Source: an uncultured Prevotellaceae bacterium (GTDB lineage Bacteria; Bacteroidota; Bacteroidia; Bacteroidales; Muribaculaceae). Taken from it: 5,843 nucleotides of DNA. The first letter of the stretch is position 1, and each line of letters starts with the position of its first letter. The position numbers were made by a program, and so were the translations under genes. The notes under the pieces are model-generated. The model saw only the letters and a list, made by a program, of their open reading frames with translations, was not told where the DNA came from and ran no database searches. Positions 1 through 5,843 of this stretch are shown one piece after another. The DNA is taken from the NCBI GenBank assembly GCA_937896015.1, contig CALBLR010000343.1, positions 1-5,843 of the forward strand. Reading direction: 5' to 3'.

Positions 1-135
1 TTAACATCGCTCCCATGTGAGCACGTTTTTATTCATACTATTTTTTCCTAAGGGCATCTCGAAGCGATTTCGCGATGCTTTTATTTTTTATACGCCTCTA
101 CCCTATCAAATATTGTGGCCGGATATGCGCCGCTG

Positions 136-182
136 TTTTTTGAACGACAATAGAGACAATCGGAGACAATTTTTTTTTGAAC
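136..182. promoter_or_regulatory. Iteron-like GACAAT triplet flanked by TTTTTTGAAC copies
   Basis: GACAAT occurs at 146-151, 155-160 and 165-170, with starts 9 and 10 bases apart, so all three lie on about the same face of the helix. The last two are part of a larger GAGACAAT (153-160 and 163-170). The cluster is bracketed by TTTTTTGAAC at 136-145 and again at 173-182, a 37-base period. The arrangement suits binding by a multimeric regulator, but no such protein or target gene is visible. It could also be chance repetition in AT-rich DNA. Confidence 0.3.
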
Positions 183-241
183 AGCTATTCTATAGGGATA
201 ATGCCGATGTTTTTGCCGTTTTTTTGGCTGCGCCCATTGGA

Positions 242-255
242 CGCGGCATGCCGCG
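242..255. repeat. 14-bp perfect palindrome
   Basis: CGCGGCATGCCGCG is its own reverse complement. It stands in otherwise AT-rich non-coding DNA. As a hairpin it would be a 5-bp stem with a CATG loop and no following T-tract on either strand, so it is not a convincing terminator. An operator-type protein site is possible but unsupported by context. Confidence 0.4.
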
Positions 256-338
256 CTCCTACAGCAATCTGCTCATTTTAAACAAATCACACCGCTTAAA
301 ATATATGTATTTTGTGCTCTTGGGCGGGCTGGACGCAG

Positions 339-375
339 TGCGCCCCTGCAACGGAGAGGCCGATGCAGGGGCGCA
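339..375 (-). terminator. GC-rich stem-loop after the stop, candidate terminator or dispersed palindrome
   Basis: A perfect 12-bp inverted repeat pairs 339-350 (TGCGCCCCTGCA) with 364-375 (TGCAGGGGCGCA). Inside it, CGG at 352-354 can pair with CCG at 360-362 across an A-A mismatch, leaving a 5-base loop. It begins 23 bases after the stop of the repeat-protein gene, a normal place for a transcript end. No T-tract follows on the minus strand, while the plus strand has only a mildly T-rich TGTGTTTGTATT after it. It may therefore stabilise the 3' end or be a copy of a dispersed intergenic palindrome rather than a classical intrinsic terminator. Confidence 0.5.
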
Positions 376-398
376 GATGTGTTTGTATTGATGGGGGC

Positions 399-3300
399 TT
401 ACTTCAGCACCACTTTGCGGGCTGATGTCTTGCCGCCGGCATAGCGCACCACCTCGATGTAGACACCGCTGGCTGCCGGGCGCTGACTGCCCAGCGACAC
501 GCCGCCCACGGTGTACCACTCGCTGCCAAGCGCCATGGCATCGGCAGCTACGCCATCGAGGCCCGAAAGACCGGTGACGTTGAGCGTGTAGGTCTTGCTG
601 AGGCCGTTAAACGTCTTGGTGACGGTGGCCGCACCCATGCCGGTGGTGTAGCCGAAGCCGTCTTTAAGATACAGGCGCGAGCCGTCGCAGGTCCACTGTG
701 TGCCTTGCGGCATGCCGTAGGCAAAGCGCTGCTTAACGCTGGCAAAGGTGTCGCCCTCGGCCAGAACCACGGTTGCAGCCCACCAGTTGGCCAGGTCGTT
801 GTCCGACTGAACTGAGAGTGTGGGATACATGCCCTGCTGCATGGCCCATGCGTCGCCAAGTTTGGCCGCCGTGGCCAGAGTGCGGGTGTCGCAGGCCGTG
901 GCCAGGGCATCGGTGGCGGTGGGGGTGAATGATGCCTGAGCGGCATCGGTATCGTAGTACACACTGTCGAGCACGCCCACATATTTGCCATTGGGGGCAA
1001 TGAAGCCCGCCTTTGCGGCATCGGCGCACACCAGTCGGCCGGCCGTGTAGGTGCGGCGTATCTTGGTGCTCGATGAGGTGATGAGACCAATCACGCCGCC
1101 GGCAAGGCTTGGAGCTGTCACTGTGCCCATGTTGTAGCAATCGGTGATGGTGGGGAATCCGTAGCCCGCCATGCCGCCAGCGTTGCCATACTTGCCGTCG
1201 GCATTGTCGCTGCCTTTAGTGGAGGTGACATTGCCAAGATTGAAGCAGCGCGTGATGTAGGCGCCCTGCGCATAGCCTGCTATGCCGGCCACGCCATAGC
1301 CCTCGCTCTCAACATTACCAGAGTTCCAGCAATCGTTGATCACAGTAGACCTCGACTGGCCAATGAAGCCAGCCACGTGGCGGCTGCCGCCAGCCACATC
1401 GCCGGTATTGTAGCAACGGTTGATGGTGAGATTGTTGCCTCCCTCACCAGCAAAGCCACCCACGGCATACTCGTTGCTGAGCACTGCGCCCGTGTTGTGG
1501 CAGTCCTCGATGAGGCCCGAGCTTGTGCCGCTCTTCACATAGAGCTCACCGGCAAAGCCACCCACATAGTGGCCGAGGCCGGTGACGTCGCCAGTGTTGT
1601 GGCAGCGCTTGAAGTCAAACGAGCCGCGGGCCATGCCCACGATTCCGCCCACATACGAGGTGCCGCCCACGGCACCCTGGTTGCTGCAGTCGATGATGAC
1701 ACTTGCGTCGGTGCTGTTGCTCATGTCGCTGATGAGGCCGCCATTAGTCGAGCCGCTGCCAACGATGTCGGCCTCGTTGACGCAGTGGTCAAGGGTGTCG
1801 CCGCCACAGGCAGTGCCCAAAATGCCGGCGAGGCCACCACCGCCCGAAATCTCGGCAGAATTCACGCAGTTGCTTATGCGGCCATAGCTCATATAGGCAA
1901 TGCCAGCCATGCCTGAACCGCTGATTTTATGCATATTGCGGCAGTCGCTAACCACAGCGCTGGAGCCCAGCGACACCACGATGCCGGCACCGGCACCGCC
2001 CGCTGGGGCAATGGTGCCATTGTTGACGCAGTGTGTGATGCGGGCCTTGCCGTTGGCCACAGCCGCGATACCAGCCGCATAAGTGTTTTTGGGAGTGGTG
2101 ACGCGGCCCTCGAAGGTGCAGCTGTCGATGCGGCCCTTGAGCGAGCCAGCGAAGCCTGCCACATAGCGGTCGCCGTTGATGTTGCCATTGATGGTGAGGT
2201 TGCGAATCACGCCCGAAGCGCCCACATTACTGAACAGGGCAATGTTGTTTTCTTCCTCCACATTGATGTTGAGGTTGGTGATGCGATGCCCGGCACCATT
2301 GAAGTCGGCCTCAAACACCGACGGCGCCATGGCCACAGGGGTGAGGCTTGCGCCAGCCATGTCGACATCGTTGACCACCTCAAAGTGGCAGCCGCTGTAG
2401 GTGTAGCACTCACGCGTGGTGAAGCGGCTGAGGTTGGCCACATCGTCGGCTGTCTTGATTTTATAGGGGTTGGCCGCTGTGCCCTCGCCCTCAAACACGT
2501 TGGGGATGGAGCGCAGAGGAATCACCTTCACATAGTCGCCAATGGTGGCGGTGAGAGTGTCGCGCAGCGAAGCGGTGTCGGCGCGCATGGTCACACTCAG
2601 CTGCTTGCCGCTGATGGCGTAGTCCTTGCCGCTGGCCAGAGCCCACTTGATGGTGTCGGCAGTGGAGAGGAGCGCCCACGAGCGCATGTTGTTGTCGTTC
2701 TCGCTGTCCTTGAAATGCACATATATGCAGCGGGCCACGCTGGCCAGAGGCTCGGAGGCAAAGGCCTTGAGCACGGGATATTTGTTCTTTGTCCAGTCGA
2801 TAGCGTCGGCATCGGTGCCGTCGAGGGCGACACCACTGATGAGGTTACGCGTGAGCTCGGCCTTGGCTCCACTCATGTCTTGCAGCGCGGCGGCCTTGCA
2901 GTAGGCCAGCATCTGGCCATCGTAGTAGTTGCCGCTGTAGGTGCCAGCCAGCGGACTGGTGCTGGCAATGGCGCCCAGGGTGCCGTCGTTGTAAGTGCTG
3001 GCCGCCATGCCATAGGAAATGTTGCCGCGCATGGTGACGCCGCTGGTGGTATGGCTGACGATGCCGCCCACATCGCGGCGCGAGTGCACGTAGCCGGTGT
3101 TGATGTTGTGCTCAATCACAGTGGCGCTGCCGCTGAGGTCGGCCACAATGCCGCCGGCTGAGTGCTGCGCGGTGGCTGGGCGGCTGGCGTTGAGGTAGAC
3201 GGCGCGCACCTCACCGTCGTTCTGGCAATGGCTTATGGTGCCCGAGGCCACCGACGCTATGCCGCCCACGGTGTTGCCGCCAGCGGTAATGGTGCCGGCG

Positions 3301-5843
3301 TTGTAGCAGTTGGTGATTTTACCCGTGCCCCACAGCTGGCCGGCTATGCCGCCGGCGTTGTCGGCAATGGCAGTGATGGGAGCATAGTTGCGGCAGTTGT
3401 CCACAGTGCCGCCGGTCGAAGCCACCACGCCGCCAGCAAGTGAATAGCCCACTATGTGGCAGTCGGCGGCAATGTTGATGTTGGCCAGCCTGCTGTTGTC
3501 GGTGCAATAGCCAAACAGGCCCACCACGCTGCGCGAGCCTATGTTGTGGGCCAGGCCCACCGAGTCGTAGTTGATGTAGTCCATCCAAAGGCGGTGGATG
3601 AAGTGTCCGCCGCCGTCGTAGCTTGCGGCAAACACGTGAGCCTTGCTGTTGTCGCCCACGCCCTTGAAGTCGTGGTCATACTCAAGGTCGATGTCGGCCG
3701 TCTGCAAGAAGTAGTCGCCGTCGAAGTCCTGCGAATTGGCGTTCACATCGTTGGCCAGGCGCATGAGGTCGGCCTTTTCCTGAATCAGGTAGGGCGACTC
3801 CTTGGTGCCGTTGCCAACGAATCCGCTTGGATTGACGGTGGTCACATTGTATTCCTTAAAGTGCTTGAGGTTGTCGTCGGGCGAGGCAAGAATTATCTCC
3901 TTGCTGCTTACGCTCTTCAGCGATATGCAGTCGGCCTCCACCTTGAGGCCCGCGCTTTCCTGCACCACACTTGAATTGCTGTAAAGGTGCCACTTCACAC
4001 CGCCCTTGGTGCTGATGCCCATGCTGCTCTTCACCTTGCCTGCGTTTTCGCCGCTGGCTATGGTGAGCGGAGCGGCCACAAGGGTTGCGGCCACAGTGCC
4101 CGCAGCCGACTTAAGCATAGGATAGCTGCCAGCCTCGGCGGTCCACACGCCAGCGGCGTCGGTCCATGGCAGAGAGCCGCCAGTGAGCTGGGCCGTGGCG
4201 ATGGCCGTGTGCTTGAGCGAGTCGGGCATGACGGTGGTGGTGAGCTGCGCGTCGTAGTAGCAGTCGGTCATGGTGGGCACGCTGAACGACACGCCATACA
4301 CGCCCTGCGTTGCGCCCGAACTGGCGGTGATCACCTGACCCACATTGAGGCAGCGCTTAATGGAGTTGCCCTTGTCGGTGTTGAGCACATAGCCCACAAT
4401 GCCGCCCACCTGGGTGCATGCGCCGCTGTTGATAATCTGGTTGCCAGTGAGGCAATCCTGCACATGTCCCTCATAGAGCATGCCCACGATGCCGCCCACG
4501 ATGCCGTTGTTGTCGTTGGTGGCGCGGGCCGATATGGGCGCGGCGTTGACAAGCCGCTGCACGGTGCCCGAGTTCACATCGCCCACAAGGCCGGCAATGA
4601 TGCCGTGGCCGTCGGTGTCGGCAATGGTGCCGGTGAACTGGCCGTCGCTCACCAGGCTCGAGCGCGAGCCTGCGCCGGCCAGGGTGTAGCCCACAAGGCC
4701 GCCCAGGGCGCGGTAGAAGCGGTTGAAGTAGCCGTTGAATGTCATGCTGGCGTCGGCGCTTATATTGGTCACCTGCGAGCCGCGGGTGATGCCCGCTATG
4801 CCGCCCGTAGCGCCAGCGCCAGTGATGGTGCCGCTGAAGGTGCAGCGGTCTACGGTGCCGTTGCGCGTCTGGCCCACGATGCCGCCGCCAAAGGCGTTCT
4901 GGTGGTTGATGACGGCGCCCGTCACATTCACATTGGCAATGCGGCCCTCGCTTTGGGCCGCGATGCCGCCGGCATACTCGCCATAGGATGTGAGCTTGAG
5001 GCCGGTGACATTAACGTTGGCAATCACGCTCAGCGAGTCGGCAAAGCCGAAGATACCCGCATTGGGCTCCTGCCCCATGGTGATGGTTAGGTTGCCGATG
5101 CTGTGGCCGCGGCCGTCGAATGAGCCGCTGAAGGGCTTGGCGTCGCTGCGGCCAATGGCACGCCAGACCGAGGTGATGCCACTCATGTCCACATCACCTC
5201 CAAGCGCGATGTGCTTGCCGCGATAGCTGGTGCCATAGTTCACACTCTCGGCCAGGGCCTGCATCTGCTGCGCCGTAGTCACCACATAGGGGTCGGCCTC
5301 GGTGCCGCTGCCCTGCCAGTCGAGGCTCTGCGCCTCGGGGAAACGCAGCTTGGAGGTGAGGCTGATGGTGGTGCGCTTGTAGGGATACGCCACCAGACTG
5401 GTGTACATGCGGTTGAATATGCCCCAGTTGCCAAAGCTGATGGTGCTTTCGGTGGCAGTGGCGGCAATGCTGCCCTTTTGGGCGCTGCCGCTCTTGCTCC
5501 AGTCGGCGGGGTTGCACATAAACACGCCGTAGGTGGGGTTGGTGTAGATGTGCTGCGGCGGAATCTCGACGCTGCGGTCGGGATTGACGTAGGCCGACAC
5601 GGCCACGCCATTGTCGGCAAAGTTCACAATCTCGATCTGGTTGTCGTAGGGTTGGCCCACATACACATTGTAGGTTTCCACAGAGTCGGCCGGACTCTGA
5701 TACACATTGGTCATCACAGCGTTGGTGAGCTTTAGGCTTGAGCTCTTGAAAGCGCAGTAATAGCGGCCCTTGTTGGCTCCTGTGAGCAGAAACAGGCCCC
5801 ATCCGCCCAGCGTCACACTGCCGTCGGCCTCAATGGTGCCGGC
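399..5843 (-). CDS. Giant GLUG-repeat surface protein, 5' end beyond the window
   Basis: The minus-strand frame is open from the window edge to a TAA at 399-401, giving 1814 residues. The true start lies outside: the frame continues past the GTG at 5814-5816 without a stop, and that codon sits inside a domain. The order is two small beta domains (residues 1-164), three modules of GLUG-type repeats (about 175-578, 671-1026, 1114-1677) separated by beta-rich spacers, and a 57-residue C-terminal sorting-like domain. GLUG repeats (Pfam Glug family) have the pattern GGIxG...xxCxNxGxV and are known from bacterial surface proteins, including streptococcal IgA peptidases. Here they probably build a long beta-solenoid stalk. 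No protease, glycosidase or transmembrane motif is visible. I infer a secreted or cell-surface structural protein or adhesin; the ligand is unknown. No frameshift or internal stop is seen, and all three modules stay in frame, so the gene appears intact in this window. Confidence 0.96.
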   Translation of the reverse strand, partial: AGTIEADGSVTLGGWGLFLLTGANKGRYYCAFKSSSLKLTNAVMTNVYQSPADSVETYNVYVGQPYDNQIEIVNFADNGVAVSAYVNPDRSVEIPPQHIYTNPTYGVFMCNPADWSKSGSAQKGSIAATATESTISFGNWGIFNRMYTSLVAYPYKRTTISLTSKLRFPEAQSLDWQGSGTEADPYVVTTAQQMQALAESVNYGTSYRGKHIALGGDVDMSGITSVWRAIGRSDAKPFSGSFDGRGHSIGNLTITMGQEPNAGIFGFADSLSVIANVNVTGLKLTSYGEYAGGIAAQSEGRIANVNVTGAVINHQNAFGGGIVGQTRNGTVDRCTFSGTITGAGATGGIAGITRGSQVTNISADASMTFNGYFNRFYRALGGLVGYTLAGAGSRSSLVSDGQFTGTIADTDGHGIIAGLVGDVNSGTVQRLVNAAPISARATNDNNGIVGGIVGMLYEGHVQDCLTGNQIINSGACTQVGGIVGYVLNTDKGNSIKRCLNVGQVITASSGATQGVYGVSFSVPTMTDCYYDAQLTTTVMPDSLKHTAIATAQLTGGSLPWTDAAGVWTAEAGSYPMLKSAAGTVAATLVAAPLTIASGENAGKVKSSMGISTKGGVKWHLYSNSSVVQESAGLKVEADCISLKSVSSKEIILASPDDNLKHFKEYNVTTVNPSGFVGNGTKESPYLIQEKADLMRLANDVNANSQDFDGDYFLQTADIDLEYDHDFKGVGDNSKAHVFAASYDGGGHFIHRLWMDYINYDSVGLAHNIGSRSVVGLFGYCTDNSRLANINIAADCHIVGYSLAGGVVASTGGTVDNCRNYAPITAIADNAGGIAGQLWGTGKITNCYNAGTITAGGNTVGGIASVASGTISHCQNDGEVRAVYLNASRPATAQHSAGGIVADLSGSATVIEHNINTGYVHSRRDVGGIVSHTTSGVTMRGNISYGMAASTYNDGTLGAIASTSPLAGTYSGNYYDGQMLAYCKAAALQDMSGAKAELTRNLISGVALDGTDADAIDWTKNKYPVLKAFASEPLASVARCIYVHFKDSENDNNMRSWALLSTADTIKWALASGKDYAISGKQLSVTMRADTASLRDTLTATIGDYVKVIPLRSIPNVFEGEGTAANPYKIKTADDVANLSRFTTRECYTYSGCHFEVVNDVDMAGASLTPVAMAPSVFEADFNGAGHRITNLNINVEEENNIALFSNVGASGVIRNLTINGNINGDRYVAGFAGSLKGRIDSCTFEGRVTTPKNTYAAGIAAVANGKARITHCVNNGTIAPAGGAGAGIVVSLGSSAVVSDCRNMHKISGSGMAGIAYMSYGRISNCVNSAEISGGGGLAGILGTACGGDTLDHCVNEADIVGSGSTNGGLISDMSNSTDASVIIDCSNQGAVGGTSYVGGIVGMARGSFDFKRCHNTGDVTGLGHYVGGFAGELYVKSGTSSGLIEDCHNTGAVLSNEYAVGGFAGEGGNNLTINRCYNTGDVAGGSRHVAGFIGQSRSTVINDCWNSGNVESEGYGVAGIAGYAQGAYITRCFNLGNVTSTKGSDNADGKYGNAGGMAGYGFPTITDCYNMGTVTAPSLAGGVIGLITSSSTKIRRTYTAGRLVCADAAKAGFIAPNGKYVGVLDSVYYDTDAAQASFTPTATDALATACDTRTLATAAKLGDAWAMQQGMYPTLSVQSDNDLANWWAATVVLAEGDTFASVKQRFAYGMPQGTQWTCDGSRLYLKDGFGYTTGMGAATVTKTFNGLSKTYTLNVTGLSGLDGVAADAMALGSEWYTVGGVSLGSQRPAASGVYIEVVRYAGGKTSARKVVLK
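402..572 (-). other. C-terminal sorting-like domain
   Basis: This encodes residues 1758-1814, the last 57 before the stop. The key pattern is S-E-W-Y-T-V-G-G-V (W at 1776), then RPAASGVYIEVV (G-V-Y-I from 1793) and the terminal R-K-V-V-L-K. Type IX secretion substrates of Bacteroidota end in a beta domain with a Y-x-x-x-G-x-x-V element, then G-x-Y-I/V, then a K-V-x-x ending, which this resembles. The usual upstream YPNP-type element of the longer family is not seen; a short GVAADAMALG linker stands in its place. I infer export to, and perhaps attachment at, the cell surface. The gene for the secretion machinery is not in the window. Confidence 0.55.
573..812 (-). other. Spacer 3, Ig-like beta domain before the C-terminal tail
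   Basis: This encodes residues 1678-1757. The strand pattern is WWAATVVLAEGDTF, then MPQGTQWTCDG, SRLYLKDG, and a final AATVTKTFNGLSKTYTLNVT strand. The closing K-T-F-x-G-x-x-x-T-Y-T-L-x-V-T reads like the last strands of a bacterial Ig-like domain. It occupies the position after module III that spacers 1 and 2 occupy after modules I and II, and it shares the turn Trp. The family assignment is uncertain. Confidence 0.5.
813..2504 (-). repeat. Module III: entry domain, about 15 regular GLUG repeats and cap
   Basis: This encodes residues 1114-1677. It opens with GEGTAANPY (1119-1127), a VVNDVDMAG segment and FNGAGHRI (1181-1188). The repeats run from about residue 1200 to 1633 (nucleotides 2246-945) and are the most regular of the three arrays. 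Twelve in a row carry the turn cysteine, eleven of them as CxN, at 1242, 1272, 1301, 1326, 1354, 1386, 1414, 1448, 1477, 1505, 1533 and 1569, spaced 25-36 residues apart. Typical starts are VGGIVGM, VGGFAGE, VAGFIGQ, VAGIAGY and AGGMAGY. The last repeat ends VYYDTD (Y-Y-D at 1629-1631), and the cap ends MYPTLS (YPTLS at 1673-1677). Stacked turns would give a cysteine and asparagine ladder along one edge of the solenoid. Confidence 0.87.
1443..1565 (-). repeat. Near-identical 21-bp intragenic direct repeat
   Basis: The stretches 1443-1463 and 1545-1565 differ at one position of 21 (A or G at the seventh base). They encode the V-G-G-F-A-G-E starts of two adjacent GLUG repeats in module III and lie 102 bases (34 codons) apart. 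Most other repeats in the gene are clearly diverged at the DNA level, so this pair marks either a fairly recent duplication or conversion, or strong codon constraint on the GGFAGE core. Confidence 0.75.
2505..2765 (-). other. Inter-module spacer 2, probable Ig-like beta domain
   Basis: This encodes residues 1027-1113. It contains the strand-like stretches ARCIYVHFKD, TIKWALASG, KQLSVTMRAD, LRDTLTATIG and YVKVIPLRS. The order (strand, turn with K-W, strand, charged linker, final strand into the next GxGT motif) matches spacer 1. It lies exactly between YPVLK and GEGTAANPY. No known family is recognised; the fold is inferred from pattern and position. Confidence 0.5.
2766..3833 (-). repeat. Module II: entry domain, about 7 GLUG-type repeats and cap
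   Basis: This encodes residues 671-1026. It opens with GNGTKESPY (677-685), an LANDVN...ADIDLEYD segment and YDGGGHFI (742-749), matching the layout of module I. The repeats run from about residue 773 to 976 (nucleotides 3527-2916), for example VVGLFGY, LAGGVVAS, AGGIAGQ, VGGIASV, AGGIVAD, VGGIVSH and LGAIAS. Clear CxN turns appear in DNCRN, TNCYNAG and SHCQNDG. The last repeat ends NYYDGQ (Y-Y-D at 973-975), and the cap ends DWTKNKYPVLK (YPVLK at 1022-1026). This is the shortest of the three arrays. Confidence 0.8.
3834..4109 (-). other. Inter-module spacer 1, probable Ig-like beta domain
   Basis: This encodes residues 579-670. It has alternating hydrophobic segments (AATLVAAPLTIA, GLKVEADCISLKSV, KEIILASP, EYNVTTV) and a GGVKWHLYSN element. 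It sits between the YPMLK cap of module I and the GNGTKESPY opening of module II, the same place and about the same length as the spacers after modules II and III. The Trp after a Gly/Lys turn is shared with TIKW and GTQW in the other two. An immunoglobulin-like sandwich is inferred from length and strand pattern only; no family is recognised. Confidence 0.5.
4110..5321 (-). repeat. Module I: entry domain, about 9 GLUG-type repeats and cap
   Basis: This encodes residues 175-578. It opens with GSGTEADPY (178-186) and an LA..VN.G..Y.GK...L..DVDMSG segment, then FDGRGHSI (242-249), which is the usual lead-in to GLUG arrays. The repeats run from about residue 262 to 534 (nucleotides 5060-4242), with starts such as AGIFG, YAGGIAA, GGGIVG, TGGIAG, LGGLVG, GGIVGM and GGIVGY. 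They are more irregular than those in module III, and several lack the CxN signature. The array ends with CYYDAQ (Y-Y-D at 529-531), and the module closes with a W followed by YPMLK (574-578). The likely fold is a right-handed beta-solenoid with a capped end. Confidence 0.8.
5352..5843 (-). other. Tandem small beta domains at the visible N-terminus
   Basis: This part encodes residues 1-164. The first 42 residues are the end of one unit, with GTIEADGSVTLGGWGLF at residues 2-18. Residues 43-164 are a full second unit, which ends with the matching GSI...STISFGNWGIF at residues 124-143. Both motifs are followed by 12-20 residues and then a hydrophobic strand (SSSLKLTNA and RTTISLTSK). The complete unit begins with YNVYVGQPYDNQIEIVNF and a VEIPPQHIYTNPTYGVF stretch. 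That strand-turn-strand pattern recalls small repeated beta domains in Bacteroidales surface proteins, but I cannot name the family with certainty. The cut first unit shows that more protein lies upstream. Confidence 0.7.

Larger units (their letters stand above)
1..398. other. AT-rich intergenic region, no supported gene
   Basis: This stretch lies downstream of the repeat-protein stop. It is rich in T-runs on the plus strand (26-30, 41-46, 84-89, 136-141, 170-178, 210-214, 219-225) and contrasts sharply with the GC-rich coding DNA. No tRNA, other RNA gene or Bacteroidota TTTG/TAnnTTTG promoter pair could be made out. An open frame at 17-391 on the plus strand has no start signal, no recognisable domain and runs through the 339-375 stem-loop, so it is not called. 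On the minus strand an ATG at 14-16 preceded by an A-rich stretch could start a gene running off the left edge, but only five codons are visible. Confidence 0.6.

Noticed and set aside
107..114. AATATTTG on the minus strand as a Bacteroidota -7 element (TAnnTTTG)
   Set aside because: It mismatches the first consensus base and no TTTG lies at the right distance upstream (134-137 reads AACA on the minus strand).
17..391. Plus-strand open frame of 124 codons
   Set aside because: It has a GTG start with no ribosome binding site, lies in AT-rich DNA with homopolymer runs, resembles no family I know and crosses the 339-375 stem-loop.
548..1090. Other-frame minus-strand open frames (also at 1889-2188, 2597-2872 and 5194-5802)
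   Set aside because: They are rich in Pro, Arg, Ser and Thr, as expected for out-of-frame reading of GC-rich DNA, and overlap the clearly coding frame completely.
945..2246. Regularly spaced similar DNA stretches that could suggest a CRISPR or minisatellite array
   Set aside because: The repeats are in-frame coding units of variable length with diverged DNA and a clear protein-level pattern; there are no constant repeats with unique spacers.
1929..3161. Long Ala/His/Val-rich plus-strand open frame of about 410 codons, with similar ones at 3987-5090 and 5211-5735
   Set aside because: They are the codon-for-codon antisense of the repeat-protein gene. Their stops would need TTA, CTA or TCA codons in the real gene, which it rarely uses. 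They have no domain and repeat the GLUG periodicity in reverse.
5814..5816. GTG as the start of the large gene
   Set aside because: The frame is open for nine more codons to the edge (AGTIEADGS), and these residues match the conserved GSI...TISFGNWG motif of the next unit, so the codon is internal.

Overview
The window is almost entirely one very long minus-strand coding region (399 to the right edge at 5843), followed by an AT-rich non-coding stretch (1-398). The reading frame has no stop from 401 to the window edge, so the gene is cut at its 5' end. The visible part encodes 1814 residues, and residue 1 below means the codon at 5841-5843. The style points to the phylum Bacteroidota, most likely order Bacteroidales (a Muribaculaceae- or Prevotella-like gut bacterium). 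The reasons are a huge extracellular GLUG-repeat protein, a C-terminus resembling the short sorting domains of this group, and AT-rich intergenic DNA beside GC-rich coding DNA. The taxonomic call is an inference from style.

Reading the protein from N to C, there is first the tail of one small beta-rich domain and then a complete second copy (residues 1-164). Three large homologous modules follow (about 175-578, 671-1026 and 1114-1677). Each module opens with a GxGTxxxPY motif, continues with an F/Y-D/N-G-x-GH-x-I element and an array of GLUG-type solenoid repeats (about 9, 7 and 15), and closes with a YYD...YPxL cap. Each module is followed by a beta-rich, probably Ig-like spacer of 80-92 residues carrying a Trp. 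The last 57 residues end in WYTVGG...GVYIEVV...KVVLK, which resembles a shortened type IX secretion-type sorting domain. I read it as a surface-anchored or secreted fibrous protein, possibly an adhesin. No catalytic domain is visible, and any enzymatic part would lie upstream of the window.

The 398 bases after the stop hold no convincing gene. They contain a strong 12-bp GC-rich stem-loop (339-375), a 14-bp perfect palindrome (242-255), three GACAAT copies spaced about one helical turn apart and flanked by two TTTTTTGAAC copies (136-182), and many T-runs. Part of this may be a regulatory region for a gene beyond the left edge, but only about 16 bases of such a gene could be present.

No multi-gene system is visible. 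The items worth a second look are the internal architecture of the repeat protein and the intergenic motifs.
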